A stretch of DNA of 54,293 nucleotides from Euprymna scolopes (GCA_024364805.1 CM044488.1:27278044-27332336), one strand, 5' to 3'; shown: positions 34,749 through 47,232, counted from the first letter of the stretch. Numbers and translations are program-made. Notes: generated by a model not told the origin, from the letters alone.

Positions 34749-37700
34749 CACACACACACGCACAACTTATTGAATGGCATATGTTATTTCAATGTTATCC
34801 AACAAAGAACCCAGTGACAGCTGCTGTCAGTTGTTTGCCTATCTGCCTGAGAAGGGATGGGGAGTGGTAGATTCCTTTGTCAGCTTGTGGACTATAAATC
34901 AATACATTTTATCAATTTCGTTTTACAAATATTGGCAGATATCTATTTTGGAAAGCAATGCGAAATAGGTTGGGTTCGGTATAAAATAACATATGACCAA
35001 CTAGAAATCAGCTCATGTTTTTCATCTAAATAAAATGTATTTTTGATTGACTTATATTTTAAGGGATACAGAATTTGTCTGCCATAAACGACTAAGTATA
35101 TACGAGGTAGAACATGGAAAATTTTCAAAAATTAAACTGACAGGACCAACTGAAAAAGGAGAATCACTCTAATGCGACTTCTAAGCAAATGATTTCTGAG
35201 AATATTATAGTTAGCAAAGACCAAAACACATCATTTACTATTAAAAACACTGGTATCTTTAAAAAAAAAAAAAAACAACAACAACAACTTTATAATAAAA
35301 AAAAGTTTTGCAATGTTACTACTGTATTAGAAATCTATATATTTTATTCACACATACATTTTTTTATAAATCATCAAGGTCAAAAGGATCAATGACATGC
35401 ATGGATTGTCAGTTTAAATGATGAAGGTTATGAGAGGAATGAGACTGATCAATAAAATGAAAAAATGTTGATTATTTATGCATATAGTTTAATGATTTAT
35501 TTATTTGTGGACATTAGATTTGAAGAGAAAATCTTGTTTTAGTTTACAGGGAAGCATTTTCGTGGTGATGTGTTGCACAGATAGGAAGTTTTTGAAAAGA
35601 AATCGTTTATCGAAATTCTATTTAATATTAGGATGGGGAGGAAAGAAAAGGAAACTTCTTTGCAGTGGGAGTAGAAGAACTAGTTCTTGCTGTGAATGTC
35701 TTACAAGTCGAGCACCTTCAATGATAATAATAGACTAGTAAAATGTCTTCCATGAAAAAGTTGTAGATGATTTATATATTACACACATGCACGCGCTAAC
35801 TGTATCCTGAAAAAGTTGCCGAGGATTACGTTTTCATTTTTTTTTTTTTTCACACACACACTTTTTTTTTTGGGGGGGGGGCTTTTCTTTCCAGTTTTTG
35901 TAAAAAAATGCTACCATTTTTTTTTAATAATTCAAAGAATATGCCATTAAAACGTCTGCTTTAAAATACAATGTATAACAATTTTTTTTCTAAACTTAAA
36001 TCCCATAAATAGTTTAACATGTTTTTCCATTAACGACGAAAGGTACAAATATATTTTTTAAACAGTTGTTGCATGCCGGTCTTTTTTTTTTTTTTTTTTA
36101 ATTGTATTTTTGCAAAATTCAATTCATTTATTGTTTAGTCATTCTTAGAAGTATGGTTTCATATAAAGTTAATTTAAAAATTACGTTTGGTATGAATTGA
36201 CAGATATGATAACTTGTTTGGCAATGTCATTACATACATACAAAGCAATTTTTCTAATTAGTCAGAGTTCATTATTAGCTATGTGTTACAAAGCAGCACT
36301 CACGTTAATTTAACATGGCTTGGTTAGTCTTGTGGATTTGAGTCCATAGTTCAAGACTTGGAATTTTTTTTTTTTTCGCTTTGGAGAACACAAAATTAAA
36401 TAGGGTCATTGGTTTATGTATTATTCATAGATATTTCATAATTGTTGGGAAAAAAAAGCAGTTACAGAGGACAAATGTTTTGTTTTTTTCTTATTAGTTT
36501 AAAAAGGTGTCCTAGAAAGTTTTTTCATTCATAATGGTCAGTTGGATTGAATAAAAAGATGAAAACATCTGCTAAAACAGACGAAAAACAGAAAATAAAT
36601 TTGTAACTACAAAAAAATTGCTGACTTGTTTTCAACCTTGCGCACACATACAAAAAACGATACTTCTTCAAACGGATTGACACAAGTAAACAACCAAGAT
36701 AAAACCAAACAACCAAGAAAGAAAAAATGAAAAAATGAAGGGAGACAATGATACGTTATAGAAATCGATATTTTAATAGTAAATAGAAATTAGTTTCAAT
36801 AAATATTACTTTTTTTTTTTAAATTTCATAACATGCCACATTTTTCTCTAATTTCTACCAAAGATCACTCTCGTTGAATTATAAATTCCAATTATTACTT
36901 GAACAAAAAATACTAAGATCACACAACTTTTCTCAGGTAAAATTTCACAAGAAATACAATCATAGCACGGATTTTGCATTTGTGTTTTACTGCAAGGTTT
37001 CCATTCATAAACTGCAAAAACATTTTTTTCTAAAATAAGATTTAAAAATGCTAATATGGAAGAGAGCAAACTTTAGACCAAAGTCAACATTTTAACTTCT
37101 GTCTGAACTCCTAAACCATACGGTCAATCTAACAACCACGGTGAATGGAAGAGAATAAAAACCTATTTATTTTAACAAGCAGACAAATCTAGAAGGTTAT
37201 CAGAATATGTCCAATGACTCAGCGAGGTAGAAGTTCACATAGATTAAAGTTGTCAGTCTAACTATAATTCTCTTAAAGGGTCTGTCCTAGCATTAATAGG
37301 GTTATAAATAAATATTTTTTATAATTCTTATTCACACACATTAGAAAAATAGAGAGAATCTTATATACAAGTCAGCCAAAGTGGTCATAAAAGATAAGTA
37401 GTTATATCTGTTATGTTATAAATGAATTATAGATCTGGGCATATTACTTTCAAGAAAAACCATTTAAAGTTTATCGAAAGTATAATATGCTTGGATATTC
37501 AATGCAAAAAGAATAATTTTTACTTCTAACAGCTATGAACAATAAACATACATTCACTGTCAATGTAACTTACAAAACATGAGAGGGTAAGATTAAAAAA
37601 TAATTTGAACAAATCAGGTAAATCTTGTTGTTTTCAATGAATACATATCTAATTAGTTTTCTTTACAAAAAAGTCAAATAAAGTTTGTTAATGCCGAATC

Positions 37701-37991
37701 AGTTTTTGTTAATTGATAAGAAAATTTAAAAAATAACTTATATATTGTCCCTATTTACTTCATTTATTTATTAGTAAACCACAAGTTAGGTACAAAGTTT
37801 TTAAAGTGAAGAAAATCGAACTCCCAAACAGAGGGTTCCGGGTTGAGACAAAAATAAAATTGCCACTGCTGGAGGATCCATTAGGATTATTTAGAGTGCT
37901 GAACCAGTTCAGTATTATGGTTGGGATATTAACATAGATCATAATCTTTACAAGCTCATTCTTTTTTGTTTTAATGATAATATTATATATG
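34613..37991. other. Noncoding stretch
   Basis: Contains (TA)n followed by (CA)n at 34711-34760, T and G runs at 35838-35881, and T runs near 36081-36099. I see no gene. Confidence 0.5.
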
Positions 37992-38013
37992 TCTGTTTAT
38001 TATACAAACATTA

Positions 38014-38066
38014 TTGGTTACATATGTGCACACATGTTTCAGTGGAATCCCAATTCATCAGACCAA
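38014..38066 (-). ncRNA. Hammerhead ribozyme motif, left arm
   Basis: On the minus strand: stem I 5' strand TTGGT, CTGATGA (plus 38055-38061), a shortened stem II (TGG/CCA around GATT), GAAA (plus 38037-38040), stem III ACATGTG/CATATGT around TGCA (one G-U pair), the cleavage triplet GTA, then ACCAA pairing exactly with TTGGT. Stems I and III are well kept and the core is complete. Stem II is short and has a mismatch, so activity is uncertain. Confidence 0.7.
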
Positions 38067-38192
38067 AAAAGAATCAATAACTTCGGTTGAAGTAAAAAAA
38101 TTACATCCACTTTCTTCAAGAACGTAAACCACACCCGAATATCTTATAAAAACTAATGTAATTTTGACTCCCGTTTCAATATCGATTCTTTT

Positions 38193-38260
38193 TTAGTCTG
38201 ATGAAGTGTTATCCTTAAATTGGGATTCCACTGAAACATGTATGCAAATATGTAACCGAT
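38193..38260 (+). ncRNA. Hammerhead ribozyme motif, right arm
   Basis: CTGATGA at 38198-38204. Stem II is AGTG-tt-ATCC pairing with GGAT-tc-CACT (38205-38232). GAAA is at 38233-38236. Stem III is ACATGT/ATATGT-type. The cleavage triplet GTA ends at 38254. Stem II is better here than in the left arm, whereas stem I retains only two pairs next to the core. The two arms thus preserve different helices. Confidence 0.68.
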
Positions 38261-38355
38261 AATGCTTGTATAATAAACAAACTATATACCATCTGTCGTT
38301 AATAATCATGCGAGTTTCATTGGATTTACATTAAGCAATCGATACAACCATTATA

Positions 38356-38986
38356 TCTATATATCTATAATATAAAGCTGAATGTCTCTGTGTGTGTCTG
38401 TGTGTGTGTCTGGTCACGAATAGGCTTCTATATGGTTGACTATTATAGAAAACTGGTCACATATAATGATAGAAGATGTATCGAGACACAGGAATGGGTA
38501 TGTTTGATCTGGCAGAATGATGATTCATTAAAATTGTGGGGCCTGCACATGCACCTGGTCCACAAAGTATGGAAATAAAAAATTTACAAATTAAAAAAAA
38601 AAAACGTTTACAAGCGTTTTTGATATAGATGCACATAATATTTTGATAAGTATGTTTTAACTTAAATAGAGATGGTATAATAAAATTGTGGTGTCTGCGT
38701 TCGCGCCTGGCCTCCATAGAATGGAAATATGTCACAAAGTTTAACGAGGTTTTTTTAATATAGATCCACAGGATATTGTGATAAGTGTTTCAGTGTGAAC
38801 AGGTATGATATAATAAATTATGGGGTTTATCTATTTTATTTTTACTTTCATCATATTTTGCTTTGGTCTTGATACCCCCAAATTCGAAGCTATCTTCCTT
38901 TTCATAACCTATCATACTTTCATAAATCAGAGTCCATTTTCTGAAAGCTGTTTTTGAACCCAGTCAATGACGGGTACTTTTGCTAG
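38356..38986 (+). mobile_element. Non-autonomous Helitron
   Basis: The left end is A^TCTATATATCTATAATATA. It is followed by a (TG)-rich 'gtctctgtgtgtgtctg' stretch typical of mollusc Helitrons. The right end has a hairpin ACCC-a-GTC/GAC-GGGT at 38958-38975, then acttttg and CTAG^T at 38986. Within it 'ataataaaattgtgg(g/t)(g/t)(c/t)ctgc' recurs (about 38525 and 38675), again an internal repeat of ~150 bp. No Rep/helicase coding. A (TA)n tract follows immediately. Confidence 0.82.
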
Positions 38987-39969
38987 TATATATATATATA
39001 TATATATATTACTCACAGCAAGTCACACATCGACATGAAAATTCTTGAAATGTCATTACTAGGGCTATGACAACAGAATATTCTTATTGTTTTGACTCTC
39101 GAGTGTATATCTGACACAGTTAATCAACCGAGAACAACATCATACTATATAAAAGCATGCAAGATATCAACAGATACACAATCGAGAGTCAAAATAGCCC
39201 AAGTCATTACAGATGATTCTTTGAAAGTTTATTAATAGAAACATAAATCCTATTCTGTCCTTTCAACTGAAATATTTATGTCAGTTGAAATGACTCAATG
39301 AAAGGGGGAGGTATCTTAAAGCATTGTTGTCCTGACAAACCTGGTATTCCATAAATGTAAAATATATATGCAGAGTGTGGCAGGAAAGAAACGAGTTGGA
39401 TTCTCATTGGAGGTTATGACTCACTCATGTGTCAGAGAAATGAGGAAATACTTTGGAGTGACTTGCTGTGATGCAATGGTGTTATCGAAATCAATGTGCA
39501 CACCATTTATGCTATGCACACAAAAACGTCTGCAAAACAAGGAAGCTTGCTTGCATACACACATTATTTGATTCTAAACAAGATACCCGACAGGTGATAT
39601 CTCGCATAAACACGTGCACCAGTAGAACTTCTTTTTCACAAAAATACACACCTATTCACAGTCTAATTATGACATAGTTCTTACTTTAAAAAATATATTT
39701 TTCAGTCAACTTTCATATTTTAGATTCATTTTTAGCAATTGCTCCTTATTAAGATCTTCAATTAGAATAGGCATTCTCATTAAAATCCACTCAGCAACTT
39801 TTACAAATTAACTTCCAAAGTTATTTGGGGTCAAATCCATCTAAAGACGACGCGGGGTGGGTGGGTGGGGGGGTTTAAACTGCCGTTTTTTTGTTTTTGT
39901 TTTAAATTTTTTTTTTCTATTCTAAAGAGAAGCAACTATACACACACACACACATATATATGAGAGAGA
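38987..39969. other. Noncoding stretch
   Basis: Contains (TA)n at 38987-39009, a G-rich run at 39854-39873 and (CA)n at 39940-39955. No gene is called. Open frames near 39368-39677 look like nothing I know. Confidence 0.5.
39854..39873 (+). other. G-quadruplex-type sequence
   Basis: GGGGTGGGTGGGTGGGGGGG has four G-runs of three or more separated by single T, the most stable class of quadruplex motif. It stands alone in AT-rich DNA and no gene or promoter is near it. Confidence 0.7.
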
Positions 39970-40088
39970 GTACAGCATAATCATGTTGAAACACTGGTTT
40001 CCATTGGACCACCAAAGTTAAGCAATGTTGAGCCTGGTCAATACTAAAATGAGTGACAATTTGGGAATTCCAGATGCTCTCCGATTAT
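39970..40088 (+). mobile_element. 5S-rRNA-derived sequence (pseudogene or SINE3-type head)
   Basis: The sequence follows eukaryotic 5S rRNA along most of its ~120 bases: catgttgaa, actggttt, 'ccaccaaagttaagcaatgt', gagcctggtcaatact, atgagtgac, and ttgggaattccag then atgct. Bases 40012-40035 cover the A-box part of the internal Pol III promoter. It is clearly mutated, so it is not a functional 5S gene. The sequence directly downstream (to about 40250) has higher complexity than the surroundings and could be the body of a SINE3-type element. A single copy cannot distinguish that from a lone pseudogene. Confidence 0.75.
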
Positions 40089-40804
40089 CTCGGTATTGTT
40101 TCCAGGCATCCTGGACTTCTTGACACTGGACTCAAGCAGTGCCAATTTAGGAGAGGTGCGGTTGGAAATTGTGCAACCTTTGCCTTACAATTACATGCAC
40201 AACCACCCTTACACGGGTTATCCATTGTCTTCCGAGATTGAGCAGAGGCGTTTTTTTGTTAACTATATAGACAAATATAGAGAGTCTACAATTGCCTGTT
40301 TCAGATAGCCACTACTCTTTTCCACCAGAGCCGAGTCGACAGTGCTTCAACTGGCATAATCATTATGGCTAGGGTGTAGTAAACTGCCAGTATATGTCTT
40401 TAGTTGATATTACTTGACACTGCACGAGTTGAGGGCATCCTTAGCCGTTCTTTTATGTCTTTATTTACTTATCTCCCTACAACAACACAAATTTAGTTTT
40501 TAATGTGAAGAAAATCCAGCTCAAATAGGTATTTTGGGTTTGTGTTCAAATATTCCTTTCTTTAAAGAGAGATCGACTTGATTCTCGACAAGTTGTGATC
40601 TACTTCTAAATTGCAAGTGAAAGGACAAATTTATTTCTTTTTCTATCACAGAAATAAATTTATGTCAAAATTACCAAAATGTTAATATTCATCTATATAA
40701 ATTTGAAAGATGTAGTCTTCTGTTTAAATTTATCAATTCAATATTTATTTGGAATTAATGTTTCAAGTATTTCAATTAGCAAATTTGTCAAACGATTTTA
40801 TTTA

Positions 40805-40844
<40 letters not shown>

Positions 40845-43695
40845 GATACATTTTTATAAAATGCTTTTACAAATGTTAAAAAGGTTAAACAATTTGAATA
40901 ATCTGCTAATCACATTAATTATATGTCCATTTGTTGCTTTAGGCATGAAGCCTTAATCGTTTGGAGAGAGGCGGGTAAACTATTTGTCTCTTACATATGA
41001 ACTTACACTACGCTAAACTAACCAAAATACTTGATTCACAGTCGGTTGATCCTAATTATATAACTCTCAATCTATTTTTAAAATATTTTATTTACAAAAA
41101 GTATCTCAAAAAGTTTGTTTCTGATATTTAAAGAAAGTAAATTGGTGGTTAGTATGAGCCCACTCAATATCCAGCCGGAAAAGCCAGTTTAGTTTTGTAT
41201 AAAAAAATTTTTTAAAAAGCTTTAATTTTCTGAAAATAGTAATTTACTTAATTTGCTTAACTGTACTAGACTCGTGGAAATGAACCTTTAATCATTCTTC
41301 TATGTCGATTTAAAAAAAAAAAAATGTAAATACACTTTTTATGTCATGCTGGCGTTATTATAATGAAACCATTGCAATGAGCCCAAATTTTAAAAGTTTA
41401 CGACTATTGTAGAACGCACACAAACAGGTGACCTATTTGACACTTTATAAAACGCTTTCTTCACAGGAGGGGGGGGGGATATGTAAGCACCAAATTCTTT
41501 GGAAAGCAGCAGAGCGACACCTGAATAAAAACCAATATGTAATTAGATATTCCTGGTACTATTAATAATTAATCTTTCGCGTTCAGTTTTTTTTTTTTTC
41601 TTCAAACATTACCATTTTCAAACCGAGCAATAAATTGTGATTCTCGGATATTTATAGAAAGAACTATTCTTATTTGCATTTTCAATGAGCAAACGCTGCC
41701 GCCAGAATACAAATAACAGATGCTTGACATAGAAGTAGAAGACGCGTGGGTGGTAAAGAAAAAAGGAAAGAAAAAGTGAACGGAGAAAAATTAAAGAAAA
41801 AAAGAAATGGCAGCTTAAGATAAAGACAAGGCCATTCGTGTTCTTTGAGTAGACATTAATTATAGAATCGGTTCAATTCAACACACAAGGTTTCTGTGTT
41901 CAGCTTTTAGTCATGTGAGAATTACTATTGAAATTTAAAACTTACGGACATTGGATTTTTGTAATAAACAAACCAAGAATAGAATCTCATTATAATCGAG
42001 ATTTAGCGAGTCTGCAAGTGCAGTTCAAAGATTTTAGTTTGAAACATTGAAAAATCATTGTTCTACTGTAATATTAGTAGAGATATTTGTGTTTCGTTTA
42101 AAATCTCTCCCTTGCAACTGGTTCAATATAATAGAATTTAAAAAAAAAAAAAAAAAAAAAGCCATCCGCAGCTGACTGTTTTGACCGAGTTCCAGTGTTG
42201 TCAGAATCAAAACTAGTAAGAAATAAAGTAATTTTGACGGTATTGAATTTTCTTGCCCACATGCTCCTATTCCAGATTCGTGGCTGTGGTATGCCATCAA
42301 TAGACTGCCTTCCCTCACCCAACCATCATATTTTCTTTTTTAAAATTTATTGGAATAATTGTTAAATAAAAATTAAATATCAAGTAAAACTGGAATTTTT
42401 ACTTGATTACGAAAAACCATCAATTTCAATTAGAAAAATGATTTTTTTAATTTAATCATTTTTAGTGTCCAATCAGTTAGATCAGTTTTGAACTGTTTAA
42501 ATTAAACTTAAAACGTAGTTTATGACTGTTTGATGCAAGAGAAAGTCCATTGATGGTGGCCCATGACTATGAATTTGCAATAGGGGCATGTTAGTAAGAA
42601 AATTCAATATTGTTATAATTATTTTTCTAACTTTGTATGCACTAATTTGCTCCCTGTTAACACAGGGAATTCAATATTATTTTTTATCATAACCAGCTCA
42701 ATACAGAATCCGATGATGTAAGATTTGTAAATCTCAGTTTTAGCCGGCTGAACATTGTGACGGATAGTTTGTATAAGAAATTTATGAAACAAGAGATTAA
42801 TATGCATTAACAGCAGATACAGCAAATACTGAGTACACACGATATTTTGTTCATAAGATTACTACCAAGAAAAAATTTTTCTTTTGTTTTTTTTTTTAAG
42901 ATTTATTCGTAAAACTTTGCTTAGCTTATTTCCATTACTTGTTTTGCCGATTTCAGTTAATGAACCAGACTGAGTTTTAGAACTCAAATCATCATTGTCT
43001 CCCAATTTAGGTGTCTCAAAGACTCTGGTGATCCTGAGTTTTAGCTCATTGTCTTTCATATTGCAGCTGGATCCGTTCTACCATGAAACATACAAAGAAT
43101 CCAAGAGGTTCTAGTCAGACAATCCAAGTGGGAAGATATCAGGTGAAATATGATTGAAGTTCTGACTGCCAGGCTTGAGTCTTCCAGATGGTATGATAGA
43201 GTGTTGGGCCTTGTTGCCATGAATGGCTTAACTCCACCTACTTAATCCAGGGTTTTAATTCTTCAGAATGTGGATTTAGTCATTGTTGTTCATCCCAAGG
43301 CCTTTAAGAAAGAAGTTGGATGACATGTTGTCACATTCACCACTGACAACAACCTATTGTTCTAAGAGTTGATTATCTAGTTTGGCAGAAGTTTTTCATG
43401 TTTGAGAAAAACCACAACAGCGAATGTTTTCAATCAACTTAACAGACTTTCATTGTTTCTCTTGCATCATTTTTAACAGAAATTATCCTTTTCTCATTTT
43501 AATAAAGAATAGCATATTTGAATAATCTCCCACCACAACCACTGTGCAAATGCTATTATCTAAGATTCAAGTGACCAATGCACTTGTCACATACTTTTTG
43601 CATTAGTCAGGACTGAATTGTGTATGTAAAAAATAAACATACGTCACTGTTAATTTGGAAGCATACATAAATAGAAAAAAGGCTTGCATTTTTTC
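40089..43695. other. Noncoding stretch
   Basis: 40089-40400 may be the tail of the 5S-derived element. A 36-base poly(A) lies at 40808-40843, a G11 run at 41468-41478 and a poly(A) at 42141-42160. At 43100-43330 one frame reads ARLESSRWYDRVLGLVAMNG, which is protein-like but unidentified and frame-broken. No gene is called. Confidence 0.45.
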
Positions 43696-44902
43696 TGTTG
43701 TTCTTGGCCTTCGGGCCGGGATCAAAGTGTAGTATCTGTTCCGGCAGATACTGCAAGCTATGACTAGCTATGACTAGCAAAGACCAGATGTGGGGGCAAC
43801 CCCACATGCCTGACCTTTAACCAGCTCCCATTTCCCACCTCTCGGGAGCTGGTCTCCTTTTTCCCTTCCCCCTCCCTTCACTCCTCACATTAAAAATTGG
43901 CCTTGTGCCTAATTTGCTCGGTGGGGGAGCAAATAAATACCATCTGTTCCGGCAGATACTGCAAGCTATGACTAGCAAAGACCATATGTGGGGGTAACCC
44001 CACATATCTGAACTTGGTCAAGGTAGGGATCACCCTACGACCACAGTTACTATCCAGCTCCCATTTCCCACCTCTCGGGAGCAGGATCCCCCTTTCCCTC
44101 CCCCTCCCTCTCTCTCCACATTAAAAAACGGCCTTGTGCCTAATTTGCTCAGTGGGGAAGCAAATAAATACTCCCCCTTTCCCTCCCTCTCTCCACATTA
44201 AAAAACGGCCTTGTGCCTAATTTGGTCAGTAGGGAAGCAAATAAATACCCGGCAGATACTGCAAGCAAAGACCATATGTGGGGGCGACCCCACATATAAG
44301 ACCTTGGTCAATGTAGGGGAAACCCTTCATACCAATTGTCACTATCCAGCTCCCCTACTCCCCGGGGAGTTGATCCCCATTTCCCCTTCACTCCTCACAT
44401 TAAAAATCGGCCTTGTGCCTTATTTGCTCGGTGGGGGAGCAAATAAACACCCTGTTGTTCTTGGCCTTCAGGCCAAGATCAAAGTGTAGTATCTGTTCCG
44501 GCAGATGCTGCAAGCTATGACTAGCTATGACTAGCTATGACTAGCAAGGACCAGATGTGGGGGCAACCCCACATGCCTGACCATTAACCAGCTCCCATTT
44601 CCCACCTCTCGGGAGCTGGTCCCCTTTTTCCCTTCCCCCTCCCTTCACTCCTCACATTAAAAATCGGCCTTGTGCCTAATTTGCTCGGTGGGGGAGCAAA
44701 TAAACACCATCTGTTCTGCAGATGCTGCACTTTAGATAATTTGTACCAGTCAATGGAGGGGAAACCCTCTATACTGGGACAATTACTATTTTTGATAACC
44801 AGAGTTCCCCCGTTTTTGCCTACTTTTAGGGTAGCTGGTTTTTAACCCACATTAAAAACGGCCTTGTGCCTAATTTGCTTTGGTGGAGAAGCAAATAAAT
44901 AC
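43696..44902 (+). repeat. Tandem array of U2-snRNA-derived SINE-like units
   Basis: Six head-to-tail units. Full units at 43696-43940 and 44452-44707 start with the U2 snRNA 5' end: hairpin CTTGGCCT/AGGCCAAG (44460-44477), then ATCAAAGTGTAGTATCTGTTC-like sequence with branch-site recognition GTAGTA at 44486-44491. Units 43941-44171, 44249-44451 and 44708-44902 begin later, at ctgttccggcag or similar. 44172-44248 is a tail only. All end with cacattaaaaa, cggccttgtgcctaattt and gcaaataaa(t/c)ac. The middle contains self-complementary blocks (atgtgggggc/accccacat; accagctccc/gggagctggt). 'agctatgact' repeats two to three times. A solo relative lies at 31989-32178. Confidence 0.88.
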
Positions 44903-45947
44903 AATAAAATAGAAATAGCTGATGAACTTACAAAGCAATAAAATCAAACCATTCTGTAAATGAACTCTGCTCTCAACCAAGAGAAAGAACAGATTTTTTT
45001 CATTTACATAATATGACTTAGACTGGATTAATTATTTTAATGGATTCCAATCTGTCAGAATATATGTGTGCACTTTAATTAAGCAAGTCTTTGGAATTGA
45101 TAATCTTTACACTTGACATTTTAAATGGTTTGCCTCTAACCTAAAATCTCATTTCATATTCAACATATTTATAGCGTTTCGATTCTAAACGATGATAGGC
45201 AGGTCTTTCAAGGTTTTGGGAATTCAACTTTCTGAAAATAGCTTTAACAAGCAGTAACGATATTGTCATTTTTTTAGTTGATTGCTGACAATTTTTAACC
45301 TCTATATTTGTAAAATACGTCTGGTGTTCGAGGAATCTATGCAAGGACAAATAAGGATATTTTAAACTTCTTCAGTGTCAACAGGAGGATGAATGGTAGA
45401 AAAGGTTAAATAGGAATTTAGAAATTCAGAATTCAATTACAGGAGGAGGTCAAAGAAACGGATGCATAACTAGCAACCTGATGACATCAAAATGATGGAG
45501 TTTGTCACTGAAGATCAGGAATATCATTGACAATGAACATAAGTCGATGCAGGACACTGCAAGAGAGAAACCTGGTGATGAAAAGCTCGTTGGGCTGCTA
45601 ATATATAAGTACATTCACTATTGTTGGCTCAGCAAACATTTGTTCTAGGATCGGTTGTATAAATTACCTCGCAGAATACACTGGATGAACAAATATTATG
45701 ATTGGAAGAACTAAAATCTAGGCGCTTCTTTACACGCAATTGAACGTTGTACTTCAAGAGAAAAAAAAAATAAAAGTGCACCAAAATTTTTAAAAATAAT
45801 AAAGTAGAAGATTACAAATAGAAAGCAATTTTTATCATAAATTGCAATTTTGTTGTATTCGTTCATTCATTACTTGTTTATATGAAAGAATGATTTATCT
45901 CATTCACGAGAACTTCTGGTACTTCCACGGTTATCAACGGTGGATCG

Positions 45948-46003
<56 letters not shown>

Positions 46004-47232
46004 GATAAGACCAATGTTTATTTTTAATAAAAAAGTTCTAGGTGATCTTCTATTCGATCATTTTCACTAATTTTTGGTGAAGATACTTATTTCAGCATGA
46101 CATACAAGCACATCAAGATGTTTCAATTTTAAATTCGATTTTCAATTATAAATAATAAAAAAGCACTGAAATTTGTTAGGGCCCAAAATCTATAACATAA
46201 GGCAATCCTTCACAACCCTGGAGTATTTTGAAACAAATCTGTTTGTTTTTTTTTTTTCTTTTTTTTTTTGTTTTTTGTCCAAGTTATTTTTTATTTTTTA
46301 TTTTTTTTTTTGCAGATCAACTCAAACTTAATTTGCTATTTTTTTTTTTAATTTTACAACCCCGATAATAATGATCATCATTATTCATTCATTCATTCCA
46401 ACAGCTAATGATGGTCACAAACAATTAGTTACTAATTGCTGGCGATTGTTTAAAAGTATCTCACTAAAAGCAACACTCATTAGGAAAACAGGATCGTATT
46501 TCTCAAAACACTGATTAATCCGTGAAGTTTTTTTGTTTTTTTTGTTTTTTTTTCGTTTTGAGTTGAAAAAAAAAAAAAAAATTTTTGTTGGCACACATTT
46601 TATTCCATCTCATTTACAAGTATAGTTGCTTAACTAATAACTTTAGAATTAAATATTCAGTATAGAAAAAAAAAATAAAAATAAAAACACCGACTGCAAC
46701 ATTTCATCTGAATGTGGAAATTTATGATTAATACACATATGTATATACAATCATGCATACATGATCATCTGCAGTACATGCCAGAGTATCATCAATATCT
46801 ATATGTGCAGTAAACTAATGAATTATGGGATACATAATCTAAGCAACACACAAAGTACCATGATCACATTAACTTTTGTTATTTTTTGTAAACTTTAGAT
46901 GTGACTGAAACTGGTTTGAACATTTTAATCAGCAACACATTCATAGAATCCTAGGTGTGAGGTGGCCGATGCATATTAATGATGTGGGGGTGCTTCGGCG
47001 GAGTTAGGATTGATCCAATATTGAAAGAATGCCACACAAATATTGCTTAAAGCGGTGTGGATATGCATATAAGATGAAAGAGGATCATTTCCAAAAGCAG
47101 TTTATTTATGGAGAACAAAGGAAAAAGGTCATCTTATATACCAAAATTTTCTCTAAAGATATCTCTTGAAATGTGTGGGATTCTGAACAGTAATTGGAAA
47201 CAGAGTGAGTAAAATAGACCGAAATTACTGTT
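44903..47232. other. Noncoding stretch
   Basis: Contains a 55-base poly(A) at 45948-46002, preceded by a hairpin CCAC-g-GTT/AAC-g-GTGG at 45925-45943. This looks like the 3' end of a retroposed sequence whose body I cannot identify. T-rich runs lie at 46240-46370 and 46530-46580. No gene found. Confidence 0.5.

Larger units (their letters stand above)
37992..38283. mobile_element. Inverted-repeat element with a hammerhead in each arm
   Basis: The left arm (about 37992-38086) and right arm (about 38186-38283) are inverted copies: tttattataca(a)(g)cattat, ggttacatat, 'acatgtttcagtggaatccca', and tcatcaga(c/t). Each arm, read outward from the centre, contains a hammerhead ribozyme core. The 100-base centre is noncoding. 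Penelope-like elements are known to carry hammerheads in their terminal repeats, so this is most likely a relic of two such termini in opposite orientation, or a retrozyme-like element. Confidence 0.7.

Noticed and set aside
39970-40088. Functional 5S rRNA gene
   Set aside because: Too many changes throughout, including the conserved loops. It is a derived copy.
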